A DNA stretch of 38,870 bases. Source: Clostridiales bacterium (GTDB lineage Bacteria; Bacillota; Clostridia; Oscillospirales; Oscillospiraceae). The notes under the pieces were generated by a model. That model saw only the letters and a list, made by a program, of their open reading frames with translations, was not told where the DNA came from and ran no database searches. Shown piece after piece: positions 8,544-16,329 of the stretch. Each line of letters opens with the position of its first letter. Position 1 is the stretch's first letter. Where the stretch lies: assembly GCA_012520295.1 (NCBI GenBank), contig JAAYOP010000031.1:1-38870 (forward strand), in the 5' to 3' direction. Made by a program: the position numbers and the translations under genes.

Positions 8544-9806
8544 ATGACCTACGAATTCAAATATCTGATGCGGTTGCTGGGATGCGCCTTAGAAAAAAAG
8601 GAGATACCGGCGCCGGAGCAGGCGGTAGACTGGGAGAAACTCATAAAAATGGCGTCTTCTCAGGGGATATTTCCGGTGTTTGCATATACCGTTGGGAGAT
8701 GTGAAGATGGCTTTGTGCCGGAGCCCCTTCGAAACAGGATGAAAGAGCTGTCACAACAGTATATTATTATGGAGTTGTCCAGGAAGATGAACACCCTGTA
8801 TCTTCTTGGAAAGCTGGAGAGGCAGGGGGTCCAGGCCGTGGTTGTGAAGGGTTTTGCTGTTTCAGACTGCTATGCGATGCCTGAGACAAGGATATCGGGT
8901 GACGTTGATATTTTAATTGACAAAAAGCAGGAGAGAAAAACCCTTCATATTCTGGGCGACTGCTGCCAGAACATTAAAAAGCGCAAAAAAGGGGATCATC
9001 ATTCGGTATGCTACCATCAGTCCATAGGCATTATTGAAGTCCATGTTCTGCTGTATGACGAATTTGTTGAGGATATCTGGTTCAAGGAGATGAAAGAAGC
9101 CGCCTTAATCCGCGAACCCTATGAGCGGGTTGATTGTGAAGGCGGGAGCTACTATACATTGGGAAAAACCGACCATATGATTTTTCTGGCTCTCCATATG
9201 GTCAAGCATTTTATACTGAGCGGCATAAATCTTCGGCAGATGCTGGATGTCACGCTGTTTTTTGCAAAAAATTATGAAAAAATAGACGCCGGCCGCTTTT
9301 TCGGCGTCTTAAGAGCCCTGCAGTATGAAACTTTTATATGCAATGTCATTGGCGCGGCGGCAATATACTGCGGTCTGCCTGCCGCCTGGCTGGATTTACT
9401 GCCGGTGCGGCCGGAAGAGGAAGCTATAGATATGATAATGGATGATCTTGAATCGGTCTGTTATCTGAGTGACGAAGATAGACAAAGCAGATTTGACGGC
9501 TGGCATGCATATACCAAAGCCAGGAGCGAAAAGTTCAAAAGTAGCAGGTGGTATAGGTTTTATATGAAGCGCAGGGCAATCCTGCCGGCGCTGTTTCCTC
9601 CCCGGGAACATATGATAAAAACCTATCCCGTTTTGGACAAATGTCCCTTCTTTATGCCGCTTTTATGGCTCCATCGCCTGTTCATACGCGGGGGACGCAG
9701 GATATTATTCAATGATATACCTGCAAATATTGTGGAAAATGAGAACGATATTTCCCAGGCGGGGCAGAGAAGAATGGATATGTTCAGAAATCTGGACATG
9801 ATATAG
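8544..9806 (+). CDS. PF14907-type nucleotidyltransferase family protein
   Basis: A protein of 420 residues related to the uncharacterised nucleotidyltransferase family often found in capsule and exopolysaccharide loci. Near residues 96-125 it shows VVVKGFAVSDCY, then RISGDVDILID, the G-x-D-x-D-type metal site of the polymerase-beta-like fold. A helical domain with HMIFLALHMVKHF follows. The ATG at 8544 has GGGAGG a few bases upstream and is preferred over a TTG at 8532. It closes the polysaccharide operon, 45 bp after the phosphoesterase. What nucleotide it transfers, and to what, is not established for the family. Confidence 0.82.
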   Translation: MTYEFKYLMRLLGCALEKKEIPAPEQAVDWEKLIKMASSQGIFPVFAYTVGRCEDGFVPEPLRNRMKELSQQYIIMELSRKMNTLYLLGKLERQGVQAVVVKGFAVSDCYAMPETRISGDVDILIDKKQERKTLHILGDCCQNIKKRKKGDHHSVCYHQSIGIIEVHVLLYDEFVEDIWFKEMKEAALIREPYERVDCEGGSYYTLGKTDHMIFLALHMVKHFILSGINLRQMLDVTLFFAKNYEKIDAGRFFGVLRALQYETFICNVIGAAAIYCGLPAAWLDLLPVRPEEEAIDMIMDDLESVCYLSDEDRQSRFDGWHAYTKARSEKFKSSRWYRFYMKRRAILPALFPPREHMIKTYPVLDKCPFFMPLLWLHRLFIRGGRRILFNDIPANIVENENDISQAGQRRMDMFRNLDMI

Positions 9807-9813
9807 ACTAAGC

Positions 9814-10062
9814 GAATTTCCTTCAGCCTCAGACAAGATCAAATCAGCTTCTAATTCAGTGAAATCAGATATATTGGATGAAAGCTTCTACACATCTTTA
9901 AACAGCTCTTTTAGGTCCAAAGAAATGCCACTTAAACAGTCTTTAAAGTGAAACGGAGAGTATGTAGAATTAACAGATCGTTTAGATTTCAACGACAAGA
10001 AAGCCGCCTATGATGAGCAGTTTGACGGATATTATGGGATTGTAACCTCCGATGATAAGTAA
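9814..10062 (+). pseudogene. Decayed IS transposase, C-terminal remnant
   Basis: Between the last polysaccharide gene and the first group II intron lies an open frame from 9814 that hits a TGA at 9949 and resumes in the same frame as YVELTDRLDFNDKKAAYDEQ, then FDGYYGIVTSDDK and a TAA at 10060-10062. The second part resembles the C-terminal DDE region of IS1634/IS4-type transposases (a YDGYY-like block near the end). The N-terminal two thirds are missing and a nonsense codon interrupts what remains, so the element cannot move itself. The matching right inverted repeat lies beyond the intron at 11027-11063. Family assignment is moderate; being transposase-derived is likely. Confidence 0.6.
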
Positions 10063-10069
10063 AAACCGA

Positions 10070-10108
10070 ATCCGGTAAGCGGTGAAAGCTGCTTACCGGA
10101 TGTTTTTT
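10070..10108 (+). terminator. Intrinsic terminator behind IS transposase (copy A)
   Basis: A perfect 11-bp stem, ATCCGGTAAGC at 10070-10080 with GCTTACCGGAT at 10091-10101, a 10-base loop and then GTTTTTT at 10102-10108. It starts eight bases after the transposase stop and is followed after one base by the group IIC intron. This is the classic target of group IIC introns. Confidence 0.9.
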
Positions 10109-10109
10109 G

Positions 10110-11027
10110 GTGCGCCACGCATGGCGCGTAGCTGGGCGGTGAAAGTCCGCTATGGGGGCTGGCAGTTGTCAACCATTAGCTTAAGGCAAGGGTGTCCTCC
10201 GCGAGGGGGAATCTGAAGGGAGCCGGCGGCAAAGTTCCGACCCGAGGAACACAAATCATATCAGGCATATGCTGTGGGATGAGCCTGCAAATCAAGGTAA
10301 AACCCGATAAACTGCACGGACACAGCATATGTAAATATAGCGGATACATGGGATGAAAGTTACCGAAGTCTGGAGAAAAGAAAGCAGAAAACCTTGCTGT
10401 GGCAAGGGCTGTCCGCAAAGAGATGCAGAACACGAAGGGTATGCGGGAGCGCTTACTGACAAGAGGATATCTGAAACAACAACACCGGCGCCAACAGTGT
10501 AGAGGACAAGCTTCTAGAGCGTATCCATAGTCGTGCCAACCTTAACAAGGCATACAAGCAGGTTAAGAGGAACAAAGGAGCACACGGGGTCGATGGGATG
10601 GAAGTAGATGCTCTTCTGCGATATCTCAAAGACAACGGGGAAAAGAGAATGTGATACCAACAACGGTGGACAGAGTACTGCAACAGGCAATAGCGCAAGT
10701 CCTGTCACCGGTATTTGAGCCACAGTTCGTGGAAACCAGCTACGGTTTCAGACCGAAGAGAAGCGCTCATGACGCGCTGAAGAAACTCGGACTTGACCAC
10801 AACAAAGCCATTATGTTTGCATGCACGAGAAAAGGCTACTGGCGGATTGCCAATAGCCATATTCTCACTACCACTTTTATCAATGCCCGCTTAAAGCAGG
10901 CAGGGTATACATTTTTCTCAGACTACTACAAAACTGTTGCGGCGTAAACTTGGGAACCGCCGTTTGCGGGTCCGCATGAGCGGTGGTGTGGGAGGCCACT
11001 CAATTAATGGGTGGCCTCCTACCCGAT
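10110..11027 (+). mobile_element. Degenerate group IIC intron, copy A
   Basis: The 5' end GTGCGCCACGCATGGCG at 10110 and the domain I segments (GGTGAAAGTCCGC, AAGGCAAGGGTGTCC, GGGAATCTGAAGG, CGGCGGCAAAG, TGTGGGATGAGCC) follow the layout of the Oceanobacillus-type group IIC intron. At the 3' end, GGGAACCGCCG and AGCGGTGGTGTGGGAGG form domain V; the GGCCAC/GTGGCC hairpin is domain VI; the likely 3' end is the AT at 11026-11027. Compared with copy B it lacks a stretch around domains II-III, and its internal ORF is broken. It sits immediately behind a terminator hairpin in transcription orientation, the expected insertion mode. Exact 3' boundary is inferred. Confidence 0.88.
10493..10947 (+). pseudogene. 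Broken intron-encoded reverse transcriptase/maturase (copy A)
   Basis: Fragments of a group II intron LtrA-type protein are visible in order: LNKAYKQVKRNKGAHGVDG (reverse transcriptase start), a stop after GEKRM near 10652, then in another frame IPTTVDRVLQQAIAQVL and ETSYGFRPKRSAHDAL, and after a large internal deletion the maturase-like tail TRKGYWRIANSHILTTTF ending SDYYKTVAA. Two deletions are evident: about 80 bp between GACAACGGGGA-type repeats (present in copy B), and the catalytic palm (YADD region) plus thumb. No active protein can be made. Confidence 0.85.
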
Positions 11028-11063
11028 TTACTTATGCTCTACCCCAACTATTAACATAGAGCC
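11027..11063 (-). repeat. Right inverted repeat of the IS (copy A)
   Basis: Read on the minus strand from the outside in, this begins GGCTCTATGTTAATAGTTGG and continues through GGTAGAGCATAAGTAAA. It matches the repeat at 13879-13915 read on the plus strand with only a few differences, so the two are terminal inverted repeats of the same IS family. It directly abuts the intron 3' end, showing that the intron lies inside the IS, between the transposase terminator and the right end. Confidence 0.75.
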
Positions 11064-11085
11064 GATATTTTGTGCTTTTTATATT

Positions 11086-12204
11086 TTATTTTTCGTACAG
11101 AGGAGCCATCTTGTTTATAATGTCCGATATCTCTATATGCTGTGGACACTGCTCCTCGCAGGCCTTGCAGCTTACGCAGTCGGAGGGCTTTCCTCTGTTT
11201 GCGGTGGCGAACATAAAAGCCATCTCACTGTTGGCTGTGGAGTTATATACCAGATAGTTACTGTAAAGGTTCATAAGAGCAGGTATGTTTATTTTCTGTG
11301 GACACTGCTCTACGCAATAGTTGCAGCTTGTGCAGGGAACTCTCGGTATGCTCTTGAGAACATTTACCGCCTCGTCTATAACCTTCATTTCGTCATCTGA
11401 CAGCGGCTTTAGGTTTTGAAATGTATTGATGTTGTCCTCCATTTGTTCCATGCTGTTCATACCGCTGAGCACATTAAAGACACCGTCCAGGGAAGCCACA
11501 AAGCGCATTGCCCAGGAGGCTAATGAAGCGCTTGGATCGGCTTTCTTGAGCACCTTGCTGACGGTGGAATTCTCGTCAGCCAGAAGGCCACCCTTTAAGG
11601 GCTCCATGATAATAATAGGTTTATTGTGTTTTCTGGCTACTTCGTATACTCCCCGGGATTTTACATCCTCGCTGTCCCAATCCAGATAGTTTATCTGAAG
11701 CTGGACGAATTCCGCGTCCGGATGGGCTGTCAGAATTGCATCCAGGTTTTCCGGATTGTCGTGGTATGAGAAGCCGTAATGCTTGATTTTGCCCTCAGCC
11801 TTCAGCTTTTTGACAAAATCCCATGCTCCCAGCTCTTCGCACCGTTTGTTTGTCATCGCGTTAAGGCCATGCAGGAGATAGTAGTCCAGATAGTCAGTAC
11901 CCAGCCTCTTGAGGGATGTTTCAAAAACAGTCTGCATATCTTCGCTCTTCATAACATTCATCATATTGAGCTTTGAGGCGATCGTGTATTTATCGCGGGG
12001 ATGGCGCTTTACAAGTGTTTCCCGCATGGCTTCCTCGGAACCCATATACACATATGCGGTGTCAAAATACGTAAATCCGGCCTCAAGGAACCTGTCCACC
12101 ATTCTGTTAATCAGTTCCAGGTCAAATCCCGCGTCTTTTTTCGGGAGTCGCATAAACCCAAAGCCGAGCTTTCCTACGTTCTCACCAAGATACTTTCCAG
12201 CCAT
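11086..12204 (-). CDS. Aldo/keto reductase with C-terminal 4Fe-4S domain
   Basis: A 372-residue NADPH-type aldo/keto reductase fused to a ferredoxin-like tail. The TIM-barrel part (residues about 10-270) retains the catalytic tetrad: Asp48 and Tyr53 in FDTAYVYMGSEE, Lys78 in IASKLN and His112 in YLLHGL. The tail has two clusters, C-TSC-NYC-VEQCP at 291-301 and C-VSC-KAC-EEQCP at 343-353, each fit to bind a 4Fe-4S centre. Such proteins are common in anaerobes, but their substrates are mostly unknown. A strong GGAGG precedes the ATG at 12204. It is transcribed toward intron copy A with only about 20 bp between its stop and the IS end. Confidence 0.93.
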   Translation of the reverse strand: MAGKYLGENVGKLGFGFMRLPKKDAGFDLELINRMVDRFLEAGFTYFDTAYVYMGSEEAMRETLVKRHPRDKYTIASKLNMMNVMKSEDMQTVFETSLKRLGTDYLDYYLLHGLNAMTNKRCEELGAWDFVKKLKAEGKIKHYGFSYHDNPENLDAILTAHPDAEFVQLQINYLDWDSEDVKSRGVYEVARKHNKPIIIMEPLKGGLLADENSTVSKVLKKADPSASLASWAMRFVASLDGVFNVLSGMNSMEQMEDNINTFQNLKPLSDDEMKVIDEAVNVLKSIPRVPCTSCNYCVEQCPQKINIPALMNLYSNYLVYNSTANSEMAFMFATANRGKPSDCVSCKACEEQCPQHIEISDIINKMAPLYEK

Positions 12205-12310
12205 ATTTAACCTCCAACAATGTGATATTTTACATCATACCATGCCCCGCTGCCATAGCCGCTGGTTGCCGCGTGGAGCGGCGAGCGGGGGCGCCAATAA
12301 GAACAATAGC

Positions 12311-12325
12311 TGCAGCTATTATACC
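12311..12325. repeat. 15-bp direct repeat, copy 1
   Basis: TGCAGCTATTATACC, identical to 12362-12376, with 36 bp between the two copies. It contains a TATAAT on the minus strand. It may be a regulator site or a duplicated promoter element for the aldo/keto reductase. Confidence 0.6.
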
Positions 12326-12361
12326 ACAGACGCAAAGGGCTTTTGGTACAATGAATGCTTT

Positions 12362-12376
12362 TGCAGCTATTATACC
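12362..12376. repeat. 15-bp direct repeat, copy 2
   Basis: TGCAGCTATTATACC, a perfect second copy of 12311-12325, upstream of both divergent genes. Function unknown. Confidence 0.6.
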
Positions 12377-12519
12377 GTATTTTTTATAATAAAAAAGAGT
12401 TTTTTATAAAGTTTTTACAAAGAATTATAGTTTTTGGCCGGTTTAACCCGGAAATCCAGTATTTAGAGGGGAAAACTTACTTGTTTTCCGACATTCCGGA
12501 ATATTTGTCTGTTTGTCGA

Positions 12520-12548
12520 TTGACATATTCATGTCGGATATATATTAT
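12520..12548 (+). promoter_or_regulatory. Sigma-A-type promoter of OFA-family transporter
   Basis: TTGACA at 12520-12525, a 17-base spacer and TATTAT at 12543-12548. The CCGACAT/ATGTCGG inverted repeat (12488-12494 and 12531-12537) overlaps the spacer and could be a regulator site. Confidence 0.7.
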
Positions 12549-12616
12549 CTATATTGTATGATTCAAAAAATATAACATACTATAAGTTTAGCATGCTAAA
12601 GAAAGAAGCCGTGATT

Positions 12617-13843
12617 ATGAGGAAAAGCAATTCACCAATAGCACCTGTTATAGGTTGTATCGTAATTCAAATTTGCGTAGGAATATTGTATCTGTGGAGC
12701 GTTTTTAAAACCCCGATAACAGAAGCGTTTAATTGGTCTTCAGAAGCCGCCCAAATGGTTTCCTCCTACATGCTGTTTGCATTTGTGGCCGGAAATTTAA
12801 TCGGTGGTTTTATTAATGATAAAAAGGGACCGAAATTAACGGCGGTACTGGGCGTGGTCATGTTTTCCCTGGGCATTAGCCTGACGAGCCTGTTGAGCGC
12901 CAAAACTATAGGCTTGATTAACCTTACATACAGTGTTTTGGGCGGACTTGGCTCGGGGTTTGCCTATGGAGCGTGCGTGAGCTGTGTTCAGAAATGGCTG
13001 CCTCACCGCAGGGGGCTGGCTTCCGGGCTGGCTGTATCGGCATTTGCCTTTTCAACTGTGATCTTTGCCCCGGTTTCCAAATGGCTGATGGAAGTTTTCA
13101 AGGATACCGCAACGGGTATTGTTGATTTTAAATATGTGTTCTTGATATTGGGCGGAGCTTTTTTTGTGTTCGGAATAATCGGATGCCTTTTTGTGAAACT
13201 GCCTGATGAGAAATATTTAAGAGGGCTGCCTGTTGTAACCTCAGGCAGAGTACACACCGGCAAGGATTACACTCTTTTGCAGGCGATGAAAACTCTGCCT
13301 TTCTGGTGCATATTCTTTTCCATACTCTTTATAAACGGAACATGGACGCTGACCGTTCCGCTGATAAAGGACCTGGGAATTGAGCGGGGGCTGACCGAAG
13401 CAACGGCCATATTTGCAGTTTCCTTTACGGGAGTTGCCAATGCTCTCGGCAGGCTTGTAATGGCGGCATTATCGGATAAAATCGGGCGTACCGCGACCAT
13501 CATTGTGCTGTCTGTCATAACATTCGTCGGCGCGGTGCTGATGATATTTATCGGGGGATACGCATATATCGCGGTAGTTGCCCTGATTGCGTTCGGCTAT
13601 GGCGGGCCGGCATCTGTTAATGCGGCAATCACCACCGACTTCTTTGGGTCCAAAAACTCTGGTACGAATTACGGTGTGGCCATGCTGGCTCTGGGCTTTT
13701 CTTCGATCATATTCAACGCCATATCGAGCACCGTATTAAAAGGAAATGTAGTGCCAACCTATATTATGGCAGCCGCGACGGCGTTAGTGCCGATATTTAT
13801 GATGATTGTCATTAGAAAGCAGCTGAAGAAAAAAAGCGGCTAA
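12617..13843 (+). CDS. OFA-family MFS transporter (oxalate/formate antiporter-like)
   Basis: A 408-residue major facilitator protein with 12 predicted membrane segments. The N-terminus PVIGCIVIQICVGILYLWSV and the loop GGFINDKKGPK between segments 2 and 3 are typical of the oxalate:formate antiporter family, as is YGGPASVNAAITTDFFG in the second half. I start it at ATG 12617, preceded by AGAAAGAAG; frames opening earlier have no ribosome site. Many clostridial OFA proteins carry unknown mono- or dicarboxylates, so oxalate transport should not be assumed. A paralogue lies at 37489-38700. Gene and neighbouring reductase are bracketed by two IS/intron scars. Confidence 0.9.
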   Translation: MRKSNSPIAPVIGCIVIQICVGILYLWSVFKTPITEAFNWSSEAAQMVSSYMLFAFVAGNLIGGFINDKKGPKLTAVLGVVMFSLGISLTSLLSAKTIGLINLTYSVLGGLGSGFAYGACVSCVQKWLPHRRGLASGLAVSAFAFSTVIFAPVSKWLMEVFKDTATGIVDFKYVFLILGGAFFVFGIIGCLFVKLPDEKYLRGLPVVTSGRVHTGKDYTLLQAMKTLPFWCIFFSILFINGTWTLTVPLIKDLGIERGLTEATAIFAVSFTGVANALGRLVMAALSDKIGRTATIIVLSVITFVGAVLMIFIGGYAYIAVVALIAFGYGGPASVNAAITTDFFGSKNSGTNYGVAMLALGFSSIIFNAISSTVLKGNVVPTYIMAAATALVPIFMMIVIRKQLKKKSG

Positions 13844-13878
13844 GTCAACAATGCAAACATGTTATATGTGATAAAAAA

Positions 13879-13915
13879 GGCTCTATGTCAATAGTATAGG
13901 TAGAGTATAAGTAAA
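13879..13915 (+). repeat. Left inverted repeat of the IS (copy B)
   Basis: Begins GGCTCTATGTCAATAGTATA and ends GAGTATAAGTAAA. It mirrors the right inverted repeat at 11027-11063. Here it runs straight into the transposase-terminator sequence through the shared ATAAGTAAA, with the whole transposase missing. Confidence 0.75.
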
Positions 13916-13921
13916 AACCGA

Positions 13922-13960
13922 ATCCGGTAAGCGGTGAAAGCTGCTTGCCGGATGTTTTTT
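13922..13960 (+). terminator. Intrinsic terminator (copy B of the IS terminator)
   Basis: The same hairpin as at 10070: ATCCGGTAAGC (13922-13932) and GCTTGCCGGAT (13943-13953), with one G-T pair, then GTTTTTT. It may also stop transcription from the transporter gene that ends at 13843. Intron copy B starts one base further on. Confidence 0.85.
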
Positions 13961-13961
13961 G

Positions 13962-14761
13962 GTTCGCCACGCATGGCGGCGTAGCTAGGCGGTGAAAGTC
14001 CGCTATGGAGGCTGGCGGTTGCCAACCATTAGCTTAAGGCAAGGGTGTCCCCCAGCGAGGGGGAATCTGAAGGAAGCCGGCGGCAAAGTTCCGACCCGAG
14101 GCACACAAACCATATCAGGCATATGCTGTGGGATGAGCCTGCAAATCAAGATAAAATCCGATAAACTGCACGGACACAGCATATGTAAATATGGCGGGTA
14201 CATGGGATGAAAGTTACGCGTCTTACCGTGGGAGGTCTCACGGACGCAAGGAAGGAATTAGTGAAATGCGGTTGAAACAAGATATGTCGTGAGAAGTCAG
14301 CAGAGGCCATAGTACCATGTAATAACATGGCAAGGGCTGTCCGCAAAGAGATAGTGCGGAACACGAAGGGTATGCGGGAGGGCTTACTGACAAGAGGATA
14401 ACTGGAAACAACACCGACGCCAACAGTGTAGAGGACAAGCTTCTAGAGCGCATCCTTTGACATGCTAATCTTAACAAGGCATACAAGCAGGTTAAGAGGA
14501 ACAAAGGAGCACACGGGGTCGATGGGATGGAAGTAGATGCTCTTCTGCGATATCTCAAAGACAACGGGGATAAACTGAGGAGGCAAGTCCTGGAGGGTAA
14601 ATACCGTCCTAGCCCTGTCCGGAAGGTAGAGATACCCAAGGACAATGGGGAAAAGAGAATGTGATACCAACAGCGGTGGACAGAGTACTGCAACAGGCAA
14701 TAGCGCAAGTCCTGTCACCGATATTTGAGCCACAGTTCGTGGAAACCAGCTACGGTTTCAG
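13962..14761 (+). mobile_element. Truncated group IIC intron, copy B
   Basis: Nearly identical to copy A through domain I, but its first bases are GTTCG instead of the GTGCG consensus, which alone should hamper splicing. It retains the domain II-III region lost from copy A (about 14215-14330). It ends abruptly at about 14761 inside the reverse transcriptase ORF, at SYGFR, and is joined to the terminator of the neighbouring minus-strand esterase gene; domains V and VI are gone. It cannot splice or move. Confidence 0.87.
14420..14761 (+). pseudogene. Broken intron-encoded reverse transcriptase (copy B)
   Basis: Carries VEDKLLERIL, a stop near 14458, LNKAYKQVKRNKGAHGVDG, then the segment DKLRRQVLEGKYRPSP and VRKVEIPKDNGEKRM that copy A has lost, a stop at the same place as copy A, and in the next frame IPTAVDRVLQQAIAQVL and FVETSYGFR before truncation. 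The break after KRM is shared with copy A, so it predates the separation of the two copies. Confidence 0.83.
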
Positions 14762-14772
14762 AAAAAGTCGGG

Positions 14773-14813
14773 AAAAAAGGGCTTCCGAAGTCAACATCAT
14801 GACCTCGGAAGCC
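14773..14813 (-). terminator. Terminator of the downstream esterase gene
   Basis: On the minus strand: stem GGCTTCCGA (14813-14805) with TCGGAAGCC (14788-14780), then a CCTTTTTT tail (complement of 14773-14780). It lies 35 bp past the esterase stop and directly borders the truncated intron copy B. Confidence 0.85.
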
Positions 14814-14847
14814 TTCGATTTCATGCTGGCCGATGTTACTAAATTAT

Positions 14848-16254
14848 TCAGCCAAGAATTTCTTTGATAATATTCACCATATCGTTTGTGAGCGTACCGG
14901 GGCGGGGGCCGATGTAGACGACGTCGTCTTTTTTGTTGACGCACTTTTCTTCCACCCACTGAGCGTACCATTCCACCGGTACAAATAAAATACCGTCAAC
15001 AGTTTTCGCTTCGCGTCCCATGTCGTACACGCGGCCCTCCATCATGATGCCGAGGTTATTCTCGGCAAAACAAAGCTGCCTGCCGTCCGCTGCCGTGACA
15101 AATGCCGTCAGACCGTCAGACTGGACCTTGGCGCCGAAAGCTGTTTCAAGAAACGACACCGGGATATAAGTATAGGTTTCCATAACGACGCGTTCGGGTT
15201 CCGGTTCCGGTCTGGTTCCTTCGGATCCGGGGCGTGGAATGGAGGGCATGGCATAATCCCGTTCAATAAAGACTGGTTTCTCCACCGGTACTTTTACATT
15301 GTCCACATAGGCAAAGCCGCTACCGTCCAGGAGCACCACCGCGTTTCTGTCGCCTTCGGGGAGATCCTCAAGAAGTGTGATTTTTCCGCTCTCATCGCGG
15401 CGGATCCGGCTGAACAGGCTGTCCCAAGCGCACTCAGCGTCGTCAGAGGACTGGTTATGCCCTTGGTTTGAATAGTCCCTGTAAACCAGAGGTGCTTTTT
15501 CGCCGATGTAATACGCCCAGTTCTCATTATAGGCAAGCTTTAGTCGGGGCGGTTTCGTGCAGCCATTGATCTCCATCCAAAACCGACGGTTTGCACTGTT
15601 GATGTCGGCCCGCTGGTGCCCCGGCTCAGTCACAATGGTGTCGAAGGTACCTCTGCTTTGCCAAACCGCCACGGGGCCGTCGTTGTACATGAGTTTATTA
15701 CCATCGTATAATTTGGAGGGTGCTGTCGGGCCCGAGGTCATGCCGATGCCTGCAAGCTTATGACCGAAAAGACGCCCGTACTGGGTGCTGATCAGATCGC
15801 CCATCGACATTCCCTGTATGAAGATCCGACCTGTATCAATAGTATATTTGCTCTTCATGAGCTCAATGAGCTTGTCAATAAACAGCATGTCCTCGCTGGG
15901 AGTGGATCCTGCAGTAAATACTGACATGCCATTTTGCGGCATTTGAGGAAAAGCGATGATTGCCCCGGTTCGCTCAGCTATGCGATACCATGATGTTTCG
16001 TAGAACTGGCCGTAATCGCTTTGACCGCCGCCATGCACAGAAATAACCAGAGGAACAGCGTTTTCAGCCTTATAGCTGTCAGGAACATACTCAAGCCAGT
16101 GGTCTGTGCGGCCATCAATAACAGATTCCTGGAAAGCCAAGAGCTTGCCGCCCAAGCTCGGTGCGATTTCGGAATAATATCCTGAGAGCTCCAATTTCTT
16201 CGTAGCTACATCTAAAAGAGTGGACGCGGGACGGGGAAAAAGCCTTTCTGCCAT
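14848..16254 (-). CDS. PHB-depolymerase/CE1-like esterase with C-terminal copper-amine-oxidase-N-like domain
   Basis: A 468-residue alpha/beta-hydrolase. The catalytic half has the oxyanion loop VHGGG at 73-77 and nucleophile Ser150 in QGMSMGD, as in LpqC/feruloyl-esterase-like members of the PHB depolymerase family; the acid and histidine lie in DGPVAVWQSRGTFD and YSNQGHNQSS. The last about 100 residues (TYTYIPVSFLETAF, DGILFVPVEWYAQWV) resemble the copper amine oxidase N-terminal domain usually attached to exported proteins, yet no signal peptide is present. The start at ATG 16254 has GGGAG nine bases upstream, better than ATG 16263. Its paralogue at 17933-19339 also has 468 residues. Likely removes acyl or feruloyl groups from sugars; substrate unproven. 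Confidence 0.88.
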   Translation of the reverse strand: MAERLFPRPASTLLDVATKKLELSGYYSEIAPSLGGKLLAFQESVIDGRTDHWLEYVPDSYKAENAVPLVISVHGGGQSDYGQFYETSWYRIAERTGAIIAFPQMPQNGMSVFTAGSTPSEDMLFIDKLIELMKSKYTIDTGRIFIQGMSMGDLISTQYGRLFGHKLAGIGMTSGPTAPSKLYDGNKLMYNDGPVAVWQSRGTFDTIVTEPGHQRADINSANRRFWMEINGCTKPPRLKLAYNENWAYYIGEKAPLVYRDYSNQGHNQSSDDAECAWDSLFSRIRRDESGKITLLEDLPEGDRNAVVLLDGSGFAYVDNVKVPVEKPVFIERDYAMPSIPRPGSEGTRPEPEPERVVMETYTYIPVSFLETAFGAKVQSDGLTAFVTAADGRQLCFAENNLGIMMEGRVYDMGREAKTVDGILFVPVEWYAQWVEEKCVNKKDDVVYIGPRPGTLTNDMVNIIKEILG

Positions 16255-16329
16255 TTTAGTCATCTCCCATAATTATTATTTTACTATAGTTAAAAATAAA
16301 GGACGCATGTTAGAATTGTCGTCTCAGTT

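Larger units (their letters stand above)
12205..12519. other. Intergenic region between divergent reductase and transporter genes
   Basis: No gene is visible. The stretch holds a GC-rich patch at about 12240-12295 with several short GCCGC/GCGGC inverted repeats, then an A/T-rich run. A 15-bp perfect direct repeat (see 12311 and 12362) reads, on the minus strand, GGTATAATAGCTGCA, so each copy supplies a TATAAT that could be a -10 box for the reductase gene; no convincing -35 box accompanies either. Confidence 0.5.

Noticed and set aside
10651-10947. 98-codon open frame that could be called a reverse transcriptase
   Set aside because: It is only the fused ends of a deleted intron protein, lacking the catalytic palm and a proper start.
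12617-13843. Specific call as oxalate:formate antiporter OxlT
   Set aside because: Family membership is clear, but no oxalate-metabolising genes (frc, oxc) are nearby and the carrier's substrate cannot be read from sequence.
14785-14813. Idea that intron copy B inserted at the esterase terminator
   Set aside because: Group IIC introns insert downstream of a terminator in its own direction; copy B faces the opposite way and is truncated here, so a deletion junction is the better explanation.
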